Positions 42,740 to 53,590 are shown, counted from the first letter of the stretch. The stretch: DNA of 64,000 bases from Jejubacter calystegiae (GCF_005671395.1 NZ_CP040428.1:1488001-1552000), one strand, 5' to 3'. Program-made: numbers and translations. The notes: generated by a model from the letters alone, not told the origin.

Positions 42740-42876
42740 GGGAAATATCCCCGGATATAACATATTTTCTGATTTGTAAAGTTTTTCATGATTATTTGAT
42801 GGTAATAGGATAATTTACAACGGGGCGTTGAAATGTATTCGTAGGATACGGAGTTGGGGGCCTAAGGAAAAGAATT

Positions 42877-43590
42877 ATGCCCGGAAGAGTAACGCAAAGT
42901 TGTTTATATGGGATTTGGTTGGCCTGGTCTGGCGCCATTGTTTGTTATGTGGTGCCTTATGATGGATTGTTTACTATTTCTGTTTCTGTAATGGCTGGCC
43001 TTTGTCTGTTCTTGCTGGTCTATAAATTATTCTCAGGAAGGAGGTCGTTCAGGATGTTTAATTCTAAACAGAGCGAAATGAATATGGAGTCTTTGCCTCT
43101 GGCAGGGGAGGTCGATGCTACAAAGACTCTCCGAAAATTAGCACTGGAGTCCGCAGAAAGTGTTTTTCCTAAAGAGTCGGGAGAGTGTGTGGTTGCTCCG
43201 GGAACGATTTTTAGGGGGGCCATCGTGAGTGAGTCGGATATCGTCATCAATGGCTCGGTGGAAGGAGACATTAGTTGTCTGGGGATGGTACAGATTGGTG
43301 AAAATGGTATCATTATCGGTAACGTGACGGGCTGTAAGGTGATGCTTGATGGCTACCTGAATGGTAGCTGCCGGGCAAATACCGTTACCGTAATGACTAA
43401 CGGGCGCATGGAAGGGGATATTTTTTCCCATGAACTTTCCGTTGAGCGCGGTGGTATCTTTATTGGCGCCTCTCATTATATTGAGGAGATGGCGCGGATT
43501 GAAATCAATACAGTGGCTGAAAAAGCAATGCCGACAGCGGGCTCACTGCCTGACGAGAGTCATCCGAAAAAATGGCGTTGGATGAAATAA
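42877..43590 (+). CDS. Membrane-anchored bactofilin, copy 1
   Basis: 237 residues. The N-terminus is a membrane hairpin of two hydrophobic segments (about 8-26 and 32-50), followed by a short charged linker and a bactofilin (DUF583) beta-helix domain at about 104-200. The six-residue turn pattern is clear in NGSVEGDIS, IIIGNVTGCKV and NGRMEGDIFSHELSVERGGIF. Bactofilins polymerise without nucleotide into cytoskeletal filaments that shape cells or place cell-wall enzymes. The two-helix anchor resembles the Proteus CcmA type as I recall it. AAGGAAA (42865-42871) is a good ribosome-binding site. A paralogue follows directly. Confidence 0.85.
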   Translation: MPGRVTQSCLYGIWLAWSGAIVCYVVPYDGLFTISVSVMAGLCLFLLVYKLFSGRRSFRMFNSKQSEMNMESLPLAGEVDATKTLRKLALESAESVFPKESGECVVAPGTIFRGAIVSESDIVINGSVEGDISCLGMVQIGENGIIIGNVTGCKVMLDGYLNGSCRANTVTVMTNGRMEGDIFSHELSVERGGIFIGASHYIEEMARIEINTVAEKAMPTAGSLPDESHPKKWRWMK

Positions 43591-43768
43591 TCGATTGCTT
43601 TCCCGATTGGCTCACATTGCAGTGTAGAATCGTGCTGTTACGGTGGTAAAGACGGTCTGATATACGGCGGATGGAGTTGGTTGCATTATTTTTACGAATT
43701 CCCGTTAAAGTATTTTCTCTTCTGGACGATCCTGACAGGGTGAGATTCAGAAGATGGGTGCGTAGAGG

Positions 43769-44506
43769 GTGAGTTTTAGTGACCAGAGGGGAAATAATTC
43801 TTCCGGGAAAGTGGTTCAGTGCTGTTTGTATGGTATCTGGCTTTTTTGGTTGAGTGCTATTGGCTGTTATGTCACGTCGTGCAATGGGCTGCTTGCCGTT
43901 TCTGTTGCTGCAATGGTTGTCCTTTGTTTGATCTTGATGGCTAACAAACTATTTTCAGGAAGGAGTATGTTCAGGATGTTTAATTTTAATAAGGGTGAAG
44001 CAAAAACTGGCTCCTGTAGTACGTTAACGAACCCGAAGAGTGAAAATCGCCTGAATATGGAGCGTCCTCCTGCGGAAGAGGGGCAAATGGTCAGGGAAAC
44101 TATCATTACGCCGGGAGTGGTGCTGAGAGGCTCGGTATCCAGTGAGGTGGATATCATTATTGACGGTACGATTGAAGGAGATGTCAGCAGCCAGAAGAGC
44201 ATTCGCGTGGACGGAAAGGGCAATATCACGGGGAATGTCGTGGGTCGAAAAGTGACGATTAATGGTTATCTGAAGGGGAGCTGTCGGGCGAATATTGTGG
44301 TAATCATGGAGCACGGACGCGTTGAGGGTGATATTTTCGCTCATGAGCTTTCGATTGAGCGTGGTGGCGTCTTTATCGGCGGTTCTAACCATATCGATGA
44401 AATGGTGCTGGAAGACGTGGATGGCGGCGAGCAGGTAAAAACGCCATTTCCCGTTTCGGAGCAGGTGGAAGAAAGTAATATCATTATGTCCGAGTTTAAT
44501 CGATAA
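43769..44506 (+). CDS. Membrane-anchored bactofilin, copy 2
   Basis: 245 residues with the same plan as the preceding gene: membrane segments at about 18-36 and 41-60, then a bactofilin beta-helix at about 111-210 (GTIEGDVS, GNITGNVVGRKVTINGYLKGSCRAN, RVEGDIFAHELSIERGGVF broken over turns). The two proteins share the CLYGIW start of the first helix, the KLFSGR...FRMFN junction and most beta-helix positions, so they are tandem paralogues. The linker is about ten residues longer here. The GTG start at 43769 has only a poor, closely spaced AGAGG; a start further in is possible. hemE follows 155 bp later. Confidence 0.82.
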   Translation: MSFSDQRGNNSSGKVVQCCLYGIWLFWLSAIGCYVTSCNGLLAVSVAAMVVLCLILMANKLFSGRSMFRMFNFNKGEAKTGSCSTLTNPKSENRLNMERPPAEEGQMVRETIITPGVVLRGSVSSEVDIIIDGTIEGDVSSQKSIRVDGKGNITGNVVGRKVTINGYLKGSCRANIVVIMEHGRVEGDIFAHELSIERGGVFIGGSNHIDEMVLEDVDGGEQVKTPFPVSEQVEESNIIMSEFNR

Positions 44507-44661
44507 AACGATAAAAAAACAAACGAAATCAGTAGGTTTTGTAAAACAACACACACCGCGGTGGGGGCCGTTTTCATTCCGACTCTGCAGAATACATCTC
44601 TACATCCGTTTGGTCGATAATGCATGTTAACCTATGGCGACCACTTGTAAGGAAAACGCTG

Positions 44662-45726
44662 ATGACCGAACTGAAAAACGATCGATATCTGCGCGCGTTG
44701 TTGCGCCAGCCGGTGGACGTAACGCCGGTATGGATGATGAGGCAGGCGGGGCGCTATCTTCCGGAATATAAAGCCACCCGCGCGCAGGCCGGGGACTTTA
44801 TGTCGCTGTGTAAAAATCCGGAGCTGGCCTGCGAAGTTACCCTGCAGCCGTTGCGCCGCTTTGACCTGGACGCGGCAATTCTGTTTTCCGACATTCTGAC
44901 CGTTCCGGACGCCATGGGACTCGGTCTGTATTTTGAAGCGGGAGAAGGGCCGCGCTTTTCGCACCCGGTGCGTAGCCGGGCCGATGTCGATAGGTTGCCG
45001 GTACCGGATCCCGAGCAGGAACTTGGCTACGTGATGGATGCCGTGCGCACCATTCGTCGCGGCCTGCAGGGTAGCGTCCCGCTTATCGGTTTTTCCGGCA
45101 GCCCCTGGACCCTGGCTACCTACATGGTGGAAGGCGGCAGCAGCAAGGCGTTTACCATTATCAAAAAGATGATGTATGCCGACCCCGAGGCGCTGCATCG
45201 CCTGCTGGATAAACTGGCCCGGAGTGTCACGCTGTATCTCAATGCCCAGATTCGCGCGGGCGCGCAGTCGGTGATGATTTTCGATACCTGGGGCGGCGCG
45301 CTGACCGGGCGTGACTATCTGCAGTTCTCCCTGAATTACATGCACAAGATTATCGATGGTTTGCAGCGTGAAAACGAAGGCCGCCGCGTGCCGGTGACGC
45401 TGTTTACCAAAGGGGGAGGCCAGTGGCTGGAAGCCATGGCCCAAACCGGCTGTGATGCGCTGGGGCTGGACTGGAGCACGGATATCGCCGATGCCCGACG
45501 CCGGGTAGGGGATAAGGTCGCGCTACAGGGGAATATGGATCCTTCCATTCTCTATGGCTCTGCGGAGCGCATTGAGCAGGAGGTTGCCGACATCCTTGCA
45601 GGATTCGGTAACGGAGAAGGGCACGTCTTTAACCTGGGGCACGGCATTCATCAGGATGTGCCACCGGAACACGCTGGTGCCTTTGTCGAGGCGGTACACC
45701 GCCTTTCCGGACAGTATCACCAGTAA
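44662..45726 (+). CDS. hemE: Uroporphyrinogen decarboxylase HemE
   Basis: 354 residues from the ATG at 44662, preceded by AAGGAAAA (44650-44657), which gives the E. coli N-terminus [14 protein letters not shown]; an in-frame start 14 codons upstream is unsupported. HemE decarboxylates uroporphyrinogen III to coproporphyrinogen III in the cytoplasm. The active-site segment [13 protein letters not shown] (Arg27, Arg31) and ILFSDIL (Asp77) are intact, as is the C-terminal histidine in [13 protein letters not shown]. nfi begins 9 bp downstream. Confidence 0.97.
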   Translation: MTELKNDRYLRALLRQPVDVTPVWMMRQAGRYLPEYKATRAQAGDFMSLCKNPELACEVTLQPLRRFDLDAAILFSDILTVPDAMGLGLYFEAGEGPRFSHPVRSRADVDRLPVPDPEQELGYVMDAVRTIRRGLQGSVPLIGFSGSPWTLATYMVEGGSSKAFTIIKKMMYADPEALHRLLDKLARSVTLYLNAQIRAGAQSVMIFDTWGGALTGRDYLQFSLNYMHKIIDGLQRENEGRRVPVTLFTKGGGQWLEAMAQTGCDALGLDWSTDIADARRRVGDKVALQGNMDPSILYGSAERIEQEVADILAGFGNGEGHVFNLGHGIHQDVPPEHAGAFVEAVHRLSGQYHQ

Positions 45727-45735
45727 GGAGTGGCT

Positions 45736-46407
45736 ATGGATCTCGCATCGCTTCGCGCTAAACAGCTGGAACTGGCTTCATCGGTTTCTCGTGCCGATCG
45801 TCTGGATGTCGACCCTCCCCGTCTGATCGGCGGCGCGGATGTTGGGTTCGAGCAGGGCGGTGAAGTGACGCGAGCGGCCATGGTACTGCTGAAATATCCC
45901 TCTCTGGAGCTGGTGGAGTATCGCGTGGCGCGTATTGCGACGACCATGCCTTACATCCCCGGCTTTCTGTCGTTCCGTGAGTATCCGGCGCTGCTGGCGG
46001 CCTGGGAGCAGCTCTCACAGCCGCCGGACCTGCTGTTCGTGGATGGTCATGGTATCTCGCATCCGCGCCGTGTGGGGGTGGCCAGCCACTTTGGCCTGTT
46101 GGTGGATGTGCCGACCATCGGCGTGGCGAAAAAGCGGCTGTGCGGTCAGTATGAGGGGCTCTCCGATGCGCCAGGCGCCACGGCGCCGCTGATGGATAAA
46201 GGAGAGCAACTGGGCTGGGTGTGGCGTAGCAAGAAGCGCTGTAACCCGCTGTTTATCTCCACCGGCCACCGGGTCAGCGCCGACAGCGCGCTGGCGTGGG
46301 TACAGCGCTGCATGGCGGGCTACCGTCTGCCGGAGCCGACGCGCTGGGCCGATGCGGTAGCCTCCGGGCGCCTGGCATTCACGCGTTGGCAGGAAAATAA
46401 CCGCTGA
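45736..46407 (+). CDS. nfi: Endonuclease V (deoxyinosine 3'-endonuclease)
   Basis: 223 residues from the ATG at 45736 ([15 protein letters not shown]), preceded by AAGGAG at 45725-45730; this matches the E. coli length. It nicks DNA one base 3' of deoxyinosine to start repair of deaminated adenine. The metal-binding aspartate in [10 protein letters not shown], the glutamate region in [17 protein letters not shown] and the aspartate in [17 protein letters not shown] are all present. It lies between hemE and yjaG, as in E. coli. Confidence 0.96.
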   Translation: MDLASLRAKQLELASSVSRADRLDVDPPRLIGGADVGFEQGGEVTRAAMVLLKYPSLELVEYRVARIATTMPYIPGFLSFREYPALLAAWEQLSQPPDLLFVDGHGISHPRRVGVASHFGLLVDVPTIGVAKKRLCGQYEGLSDAPGATAPLMDKGEQLGWVWRSKKRCNPLFISTGHRVSADSALAWVQRCMAGYRLPEPTRWADAVASGRLAFTRWQENNR

Positions 46408-46450
46408 TTCGGGTAAACTGCCGCAAGTTGACGATTAATGAGAACCCGAG

Positions 46451-47041
46451 ATGTTACAGAACCCCATCCATCTGCGGCTGGAGAAGCTGGAAAGCTGGCA
46501 GCACGTCACCTTTATGGCGTCGCTCTGTGAGCGGATGTACCCCAATTACGCCATGTTTTGCCAGCAGACCGGTTTTGGCGAGTCGCAGCTCTACCGTAGG
46601 ATTCTTGATCTGGTCTGGGAAACGCTGACCGTCAAAGACGCCAAAGTGAACTTTGACAGCCAGCTCGAAAAGCTGGAAGCCGCGATTCCGGATGCCGATG
46701 ATTACGATATTTATGGCGTTTATCCGGCCATCGATGCCTGCGTGGCGCTCAGTGAACTCTTGCATTCGCGGCTGAGTGGTGAAACGCTTGAGCATGCTAT
46801 CGAGGTGAGTAAGACTTCTATCACTACGGTAGCGATGCTGGAAATGACCCAGGCTGGTCGCGAAATGAGCGATGAAGAGCTGAAGGACAACCCGGCAGTG
46901 GAAGAGGAATGGGATATTCAGTGGGAAATATTCCGACTTTTGGCCGCCTGCGAAGAGCGCGACATTGAGCTGATAAAAGGGCTACGTGCCGACCTTCGGG
47001 AGGCCGGTAGCAGCAATATCGGTATAAATTTGCAGCAATGA
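46451..47041 (+). CDS. yjaG: DUF416 family protein YjaG
   Basis: 196 residues, very similar throughout to E. coli YjaG (LQNPIHLRLEKLESWQHVTF at the start, EEWDIQWEIFRLLAACEERD near the end). It is a soluble, mostly helical, acidic protein of unknown function, almost always found just upstream of hupA in enterobacteria. No catalytic motif can be seen. Confidence 0.93.
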   Translation: MLQNPIHLRLEKLESWQHVTFMASLCERMYPNYAMFCQQTGFGESQLYRRILDLVWETLTVKDAKVNFDSQLEKLEAAIPDADDYDIYGVYPAIDACVALSELLHSRLSGETLEHAIEVSKTSITTVAMLEMTQAGREMSDEELKDNPAVEEEWDIQWEIFRLLAACEERDIELIKGLRADLREAGSSNIGINLQQ

Positions 47042-47227
47042 GACAATAAAACGTGATTTACTGCCTGTTTTGTCGTGCCTGAAGGCTTCCAATTAGCCCC
47101 CCGTCTGGTCTACATTTGTGGGGCGAAAAAAAGTGGCTATCGGTGCGTGTATGCAGGAGAGTGCTGTTATGGCATTTCCGTCGCACTCGATGCTTAGCAA
47201 GCGATAAACACATTGTAAGGATAACTT

Positions 47228-47500
47228 ATGAACAAGACTCAACTGATTGATGTAATTGCGGACAAGGCTGACCTGTCTAAAGCGCAAGCAAAAGCTGCTC
47301 TGGAATCTACTCTGGCTGCAATTACCGAGTCTCTGAAAGAAGGCGATGCTGTACAACTGGTTGGTTTCGGTACCTTCAAAGTGAACCACCGCGCTGAGCG
47401 TACTGGCCGCAACCCGCAGACCGGTAAAGAGATCAAGATCGCCGCCGCTAACGTACCGGCGTTCGTATCTGGTAAAGCACTGAAAGACGCAGTCAAATAA
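47228..47500 (+). CDS. hupA: DNA-binding protein HU-alpha
   Basis: 90 residues. HU-alpha forms a heterodimer with HU-beta and bends and compacts DNA in the nucleoid. The N-terminal helices ([20 protein letters not shown]) and the arm with the intercalating proline in [11 protein letters not shown] are present. AAGGATAA precedes the start. The yjaG-hupA gap of 186 bp should contain its promoter; TACATT at 47111-47116 is a possible -10. Confidence 0.97.
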   Translation: MNKTQLIDVIADKADLSKAQAKAALESTLAAITESLKEGDAVQLVGFGTFKVNHRAERTGRNPQTGKEIKIAAANVPAFVSGKALKDAVK

Positions 47501-47513
47501 GACGACGCGTCGC

Positions 47514-48212
47514 GTGGCAGTGAACAGTTTTAGCAGGGGGGCGTTTACGCCCCTTTTGTCTGTCAGGCAGCCGCTCATGGCCCTGTCGGCACTGTTGCTG
47601 CTCACGGCCTGCAGCGCTTCCGCGCCACCTCCTTTCACCGCCAGCGGCTATGTCGACAACGACGGCGTGGTACGCATCTGGCGCAAAGATGACGCCAACG
47701 GCGATATCCATCTGTTTACTGCCTTCAGCCCCTGGTCGCACGATAAGACCGCAACCAGCGAATACCGCTGGCATGGGGACAAACTCACCTCGATCGAACG
47801 CAGCTTGTTTGGCGAAACGCCGGAGCGGGTAAAAATTCGTTTTGATGCCCGTGGCGGCCTGAGCTTTATGCAGCATGACGTCGAAGGCCATAAGCAACAG
47901 CTTTCTGAAGAGAAGATCGCGCTGTACCGCTATTATGCCCGCCAGGTTCGCGATACCAGCGATGCCTTGCGGAGCGGGCGCGTGGTGTTGTTGCAGGGGC
48001 GCTGGCAGCCCGATGGTACCGTCATCAATTGTGAAGGGCAGCGTTTAACGCCGACGTTTTCTGACGCCGAGCGTAGGCATATCTGGCAGCGTCAGCATCA
48101 TTCGTCGCTGGCGGTGAGTCTTGCCTGGCTGGAAGCGCCGGGGGGAACGCAACTTCTATTGGTTGCGAATGAGGATTACTGCCACTGGCAGCCGAATCCG
48201 AAGACCTTTTAA
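47514..48212 (+). CDS. yjaH: YjaH-like DUF1481 protein, probable lipoprotein
   Basis: 232 residues if started at the GTG at 47514. The mature part from about residue 40 (SGYVDNDGVVRIWRKDDANG, SEYRWHGD, YYARQVRDTSDALR, AWLEAPGGTQLLLVANEDYC) resembles E. coli YjaH, which has unknown function. A hydrophobic stretch ending in LLLLTAC is a lipobox, so the product is probably lipid-anchored after cysteine processing. The true start is uncertain: the hupA terminator hairpin lies inside the first codons, and a TTG at 47556 or ATG at 47577 would give a more usual signal peptide. Confidence 0.75.
   Translation: MAVNSFSRGAFTPLLSVRQPLMALSALLLLTACSASAPPPFTASGYVDNDGVVRIWRKDDANGDIHLFTAFSPWSHDKTATSEYRWHGDKLTSIERSLFGETPERVKIRFDARGGLSFMQHDVEGHKQQLSEEKIALYRYYARQVRDTSDALRSGRVVLLQGRWQPDGTVINCEGQRLTPTFSDAERRHIWQRQHHSSLAVSLAWLEAPGGTQLLLVANEDYCHWQPNPKTF
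47538..47557 (+). terminator. Terminator after hupA
   Basis: GGGGCG-ttta-CGCCCC stem followed by TTTT, 37 bp after the hupA stop. It overlaps the first codons of the longest reading of the yjaH-like gene. Confidence 0.7.
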
Positions 48213-48239
48213 AAAAACCGCCGGATGGCGGTTTTTTTT
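48211..48239. terminator. Bidirectional terminator between the yjaH-like gene and purD
   Basis: AAAAAAACCGCC-ggat-GGCGGTTTTTTT: A tract, stem and T tract arranged to work on both strands, in the 38-bp gap between the convergent genes. Confidence 0.9.
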
Positions 48240-48250
48240 ATGACTGGAGA

Positions 48251-49534
48251 TTAGCGACGGGCGATGGCGCGCCAGCCGATGTCGCTGCGGCTGAAGCAAT
48301 CGTCCCAGCGGATCTCCTGCAATTGTGCATAGGCGCGCTGCTGCGCCTGGGCCACATCGTCACCCAGCGCTGTAACGCACAGAACGCGACCGCCGCTGGT
48401 GGTCACATCACCGGCTGCATTCAGCGTTGTACCGGCATGGAACACTTTCGCGTCCTCCTGCTCCTGCTCCGGAAGCCCGCTGATGACATCGCCAGTGCGG
48501 TAGCTGCCCGGATAGCCGCCCGCGGCCATTACGACACCCAGTGCGGCGCGGTCATCCCACTCCGAACGTTGGGTATCCAGTTTGCCTTCGCAGGCGGCCT
48601 GGCACAGCGCTACCAGATCGGAGCGCATACGCAGCATAATGGGCTGGGTTTCCGGATCGCCGAAGCGGCAGTTAAATTCAATCACCTTCGGGTTGCCCTG
48701 TTTATCGATCATCAGTCCGGCATACAGGAAACCGGTATAGGTATTGCCCTCTGCCGCCATACCACGCACGGTTGGCCAGATAATGCGTTCCATGGTGCGC
48801 TGATAGACATCGTCGGTCACCACCGGGGCAGGGGAGTAAGCGCCCATACCGCCAGTATTAGGACCGCTGTCGCCGTCGCCCACCCGCTTGTGATCCTGGC
48901 TGGTGGCCATGGGTAATACGTGCTCGCCGTCGACCATCACAATAAAGCTGGCTTCTTCGCCATCCAGGAACTCTTCTACCACTACGCGATGACCGGCGTC
49001 GCCAAAGGCGTTGCCTGCCAGCATATCCTGAATCGCCGCTTCCGCTTCTTCCAGAGTCATCGCCACGATAACGCCTTTACCTGCCGCCAGACCGTCGGCC
49101 TTGATAACGATGGGGGCGCCTTTTTCGCGCACATATGCCAGCGCGGGCTCGACTTCGGTAAAGTTCTGGTATTCGGCGGTTGGGATAGCATGACGCGCCA
49201 GAAAATCCTTGGTGAAGGCTTTAGAGCCTTCGAGCTGGGCGGCCTCTTTGGTGGGGCCAAAGATCGCCAGACCAGCAGCGCGAAAAGCGTTAACCACGCC
49301 GGCAACCAGCGGTGCTTCGGGGCCGACGATGGTCAGATCAATACCTTCCGCCTGGGCGAAAGCCAGCAGGCCCGGGATGTCGGTGACGCCAATCTCCACA
49401 TTCTTTAGTGCAGGCTCCAGCGCGGTGCCTGCGTTACCAGGTGCGACAAAGACGGTATCAACCTGCGCAGACTGAGCCGCTTTCCAGGCAAGCGCGTGTT
49501 CGCGCCCGCCGTTTCCTATTACTAATACTTTCAT
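48251..49534 (-). CDS. purD: Phosphoribosylamine-glycine ligase PurD
   Basis: 427 residues (E. coli 429). This ATP-grasp enzyme makes GAR from phosphoribosylamine and glycine, the second step of purine synthesis. The start MKVLVIGNGGREHALAWK, the ATP-grasp segment KADGLAAGKGVIVA and the metal-binding VIEFNCRFGDPETQ are present. It is the second gene of purHD, starting 14 bp after the purH stop, and ends at a bidirectional terminator. In E. coli zraPSR lies between yjaH and purD; it is missing here. Confidence 0.97.
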   Translation of the reverse strand: MKVLVIGNGGREHALAWKAAQSAQVDTVFVAPGNAGTALEPALKNVEIGVTDIPGLLAFAQAEGIDLTIVGPEAPLVAGVVNAFRAAGLAIFGPTKEAAQLEGSKAFTKDFLARHAIPTAEYQNFTEVEPALAYVREKGAPIVIKADGLAAGKGVIVAMTLEEAEAAIQDMLAGNAFGDAGHRVVVEEFLDGEEASFIVMVDGEHVLPMATSQDHKRVGDGDSGPNTGGMGAYSPAPVVTDDVYQRTMERIIWPTVRGMAAEGNTYTGFLYAGLMIDKQGNPKVIEFNCRFGDPETQPIMLRMRSDLVALCQAACEGKLDTQRSEWDDRAALGVVMAAGGYPGSYRTGDVISGLPEQEQEDAKVFHAGTTLNAAGDVTTSGGRVLCVTALGDDVAQAQQRAYAQLQEIRWDDCFSRSDIGWRAIARR

Positions 49535-49548
49535 CGCTACGCTCCCTG

Positions 49549-51138
49549 TTAGTGGCGGAAGTGGCGCATGCCGGTGAAAATCATGGCGATGCCGTGTTCA
49601 TCGGCGGCGGCAATGACCTCTTCATCGCGAATAGAGCCACCGGGCTGGATAACACAGGTAACACCCACTGCGGCAGCGGCATCGATACCGTCCCGGAATG
49701 GGAAGAAGGCGTCGGAAGCCATGGCTGAGCCTTTCACTTCCAGACCTTCATCACCGGCTTTAATGCCCGCGATCTTTGCGGAATAAACGCGGCTCATCTG
49801 CCCGGCGCCGATGCCGATGGTCATATTCTCTTTGGCGTAGACGATGGCATTGGACTTCACGAACTTGGCGACCTTCCAGCAGAACAGCGCATCGCGCAGT
49901 TCCTGCTCGCTGGGTTGGCGCTTTGTGACCACGCGCAGTTCGTCGTTGCTCACCATGCCGAGATCGCGGTCCTGGACCAGAAGCCCACCGTTCACGCGCT
50001 TAAAGTCCAGTCCCGGAACCCGGGCCTGCCACTGTCCGCAGGTCAGCACCCGGACGTTCTGTTTGGTCGCGGTGATCTTCAGCGCTTCTTCACTAACGGA
50101 AGGGGCGATAATCACCTCAACGAACTGGCGTGACACAATGGCCTGGGCCGTTTCAGCATCCAGCTCGCGGTTAAACGCGATAATGCCGCCGAAGGCGGAG
50201 GTAGGGTCGGTCTGGTATGCGCGCTCATAGGCGCCCAGGATGGAATCGCTGACCGCAACGCCGCAGGGGTTAGCGTGTTTAACGATCGCACAGGCCGGTT
50301 CGGCGAACTCTTTGACGCACTCCAGTGCGGCATCGGTATCGGCAATATTATTGTAAGACAGCGCCTTGCCCTGTAGTTGGGTCGCGGTGGCGACCGAAGC
50401 TTCCTGAACGTTTTCTTCTATATAGAAGGCTGCCTGCTGGTGGCTGTTCTCGCCGTAACGCATATCCTGCTTCTTAATAAAGTTCAGGTTCAGGGTACGC
50501 GGGAAACGACCGGAAGGCTGTTCGCTATCGCCATGATAGGCCGGAACGAGGCTACCAAAGTAGTTGGCGATCATGCTGTCGTAAGCGGCGGTGTGCTCGA
50601 AGGCCTTGATGGCGAGATCGAAACGGGTTGCCTGGGTCAGAGAACCGTCGCCGGCGTCCATCTCTTTAATAATGGCGTCATAGTCGCTGCTCTTCACCAC
50701 GATGGTCACATCTTTATGGTTTTTGGCCGCAGAGCGCACCATGGTCGGGCCGCCAATATCGATATTCTCGACGGCGTCTTCCAGCGTGCAGCCTTCGCGT
50801 GCGACGGTCTGGGCAAAGGGGTAGAGGTTGACCACGACCATATCAATGGGAGAGATGGCGTGCTGTGCCATAACGTCATCGTCCTGGCCGCGACGACCCA
50901 GAATGCCGCCGTGCACTTTCGGGTGCAGGGTTTTCACACGTCCGTCCATCATCTCCGGGAAGCCGGTGTAGTCGGATACCTCGGTTACCGGCAGGCCAGC
51001 TTCAGCCAGCAGGCGCGCAGTGCCGCCGGTGGAGAGCAGCTCTACATTGCGAGTGGAGAGTGCCTTAGCGAATTCGACGATGCCGGCTTTATCAGAAACG
51101 CTGAGCAAAGCGCGGCGTACAGGACGACGTTGTTGCAT
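49549..51138 (-). CDS. purH: Bifunctional AICAR transformylase / IMP cyclohydrolase PurH
   Basis: 529 residues, the E. coli length. The N-terminal MGS-like domain (about 1-200; [31 protein letters not shown]) is the IMP cyclohydrolase, and the rest is the AICAR transformylase, with the catalytic lysine-histidine pair in [13 protein letters not shown]. It performs the last two steps to IMP. The thiC substrate AIR comes from the same pathway. A PurR operator lies 127 bp upstream of the start. Divergent from rRNA operon 2. Confidence 0.98.
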   Translation of the reverse strand: MQQRRPVRRALLSVSDKAGIVEFAKALSTRNVELLSTGGTARLLAEAGLPVTEVSDYTGFPEMMDGRVKTLHPKVHGGILGRRGQDDDVMAQHAISPIDMVVVNLYPFAQTVAREGCTLEDAVENIDIGGPTMVRSAAKNHKDVTIVVKSSDYDAIIKEMDAGDGSLTQATRFDLAIKAFEHTAAYDSMIANYFGSLVPAYHGDSEQPSGRFPRTLNLNFIKKQDMRYGENSHQQAAFYIEENVQEASVATATQLQGKALSYNNIADTDAALECVKEFAEPACAIVKHANPCGVAVSDSILGAYERAYQTDPTSAFGGIIAFNRELDAETAQAIVSRQFVEVIIAPSVSEEALKITATKQNVRVLTCGQWQARVPGLDFKRVNGGLLVQDRDLGMVSNDELRVVTKRQPSEQELRDALFCWKVAKFVKSNAIVYAKENMTIGIGAGQMSRVYSAKIAGIKAGDEGLEVKGSAMASDAFFPFRDGIDAAAAVGVTCVIQPGGSIRDEEVIAAADEHGIAMIFTGMRHFRH

Positions 51139-51258
51139 GGTGATAAATCCCCTGGATTTGGTTCATTGCAGAAGAGCGTTAGCTGAACTATTCCTTACCA
51201 GAGAGGGAAAAGCTCAGCTAACGCCCCATAAGGGCATCCCTTCTATATCGCGGGAAGC

Positions 51259-51280
51259 ATTGTAGCGAAAACGTTTGCGT
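51259..51280 (-). promoter_or_regulatory. PurR operator and -10 of the purHD promoter
   Basis: On the minus strand ACGCAAACGTTTTCGC (51265-51280) is a near-ideal PurR palindrome, directly followed by a -10 TACAAT (51259-51264). The operator thus fills the spacer, as in E. coli purHD; the -35 is poor (GAGCAC). Excess hypoxanthine or guanine should repress purHD through PurR. Confidence 0.85.
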
Positions 51281-51397
51281 GGTGCTCGAAAAATTTCCCG
51301 ACCCAGCCTTCCTGTGGATAATTCTGTGTGTAAGTGGGTATAACATGGGGTTTTGCTGGGGAATGCAGCAGTCAGTAAATTTAAGTCAATTTTTCGG

Positions 51398-51425
51398 TTG
51401 CGGCCCGCAGCTAAACCCCTATAAT
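51398..51425 (+). promoter_or_regulatory. rRNA operon 2 promoter P1
   Basis: -35 TTGCGG (51398-51403), 16-bp spacer, -10 TATAAT (51420-51425), then GCGCCTCCATCGACACGG. This resembles the E. coli rrnE P1 as I recall it. A/T-rich sequence at 51376-51395 is a likely UP element. Nothing else recognisable lies between here and the PurR site. Confidence 0.85.
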
Positions 51426-51497
51426 GCGCCTCCATCGACACGGCGCAGCGGCAACGCAGCGTGGTGATTCGAAGAGAGAAAATCCTGAAAATCAGGG

Positions 51498-51577
51498 TTG
51501 ACTCTGAAAGAGGAAAGCGTAATATACGCCACCTCGCGACGGTGAGCTGAAAGCCGCGTCGCAACTGCTCTTTAACA
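51498..51577 (+). promoter_or_regulatory. rRNA operon 2 promoter P2 and leader boxA
   Basis: -35 TTGACT (51498-51503), 16-bp spacer, -10 TAATAT (51520-51525); boxA TGCTCTTTAACA at 51566-51577. Identity with the leader of operon 1 begins at about 51564. Confidence 0.85.
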
Positions 51578-51709
51578 ATTTATCAGACAATCTGTGTGGG
51601 CACTCGAAAGCACTGATATCCTGAACGTCGAAAGACGCTAAATGAATATCAAGTCTCAAGAGTGAACACGTAATTCATTACGAAGTTTAATTCTTTGAGC
51701 ATCAAACTT

Positions 51710-53251
<1,542 letters not shown>

Positions 53252-53324
53252 CCTTTGGATACAGATTTCGCAGTGTCCACACAGATTGTCTGATGAAAAA
53301 CAAAGAAGCAGTGAAAACCTCTAC

Positions 53325-53401
<77 letters not shown>

Positions 53402-53428
53402 AATTCTTCCCCGTACTGCGTTGTTCGC

Positions 53429-53457
53429 CCACTCGTTTATTTCAATAAACTTCGTGG
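53429..53457. repeat. Hairpin element in the tRNA-Ile/tRNA-Ala spacer
   Basis: Interrupted palindrome CCAC-tc-GTTTATT-tc-AATAAAC-ttc-GTGG in the 113-bp spacer between the two tRNAs, which is 42 bp in E. coli as I recall. The spacer edges also carry AATTCTT (from 53402) and AAGAATT (53478-53484) as a wider inverted pair, so the extra DNA looks like one folded insert. Confidence 0.6.
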
Positions 53458-53514
53458 ACTCACGCCTTGTCCGGAAAAGAATTGCATTTGGTATCGAGGT
53501 TAACTAACGACTTT

Positions 53515-53590
53515 GGGGCTATAGCTCAGCTGGGAGAGCGCCTGCTTTGCACGCAGGAGGTCTGCGGTTCGATCCCGCATAGCTCCACCA
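53515..53590 (+). tRNA. tRNA-Ala (TGC) in the 16S-23S spacer
   Basis: 76 nt with acceptor GGGGCTA, anticodon TGC in CTTTGCACG, T-loop TTCGATC and encoded CCA. Confidence 0.96.

Noticed and set aside
50377..51186. A 269-codon plus-strand frame opposite purH
   Set aside because: Antisense shadow of a conserved gene; no supporting start signals.
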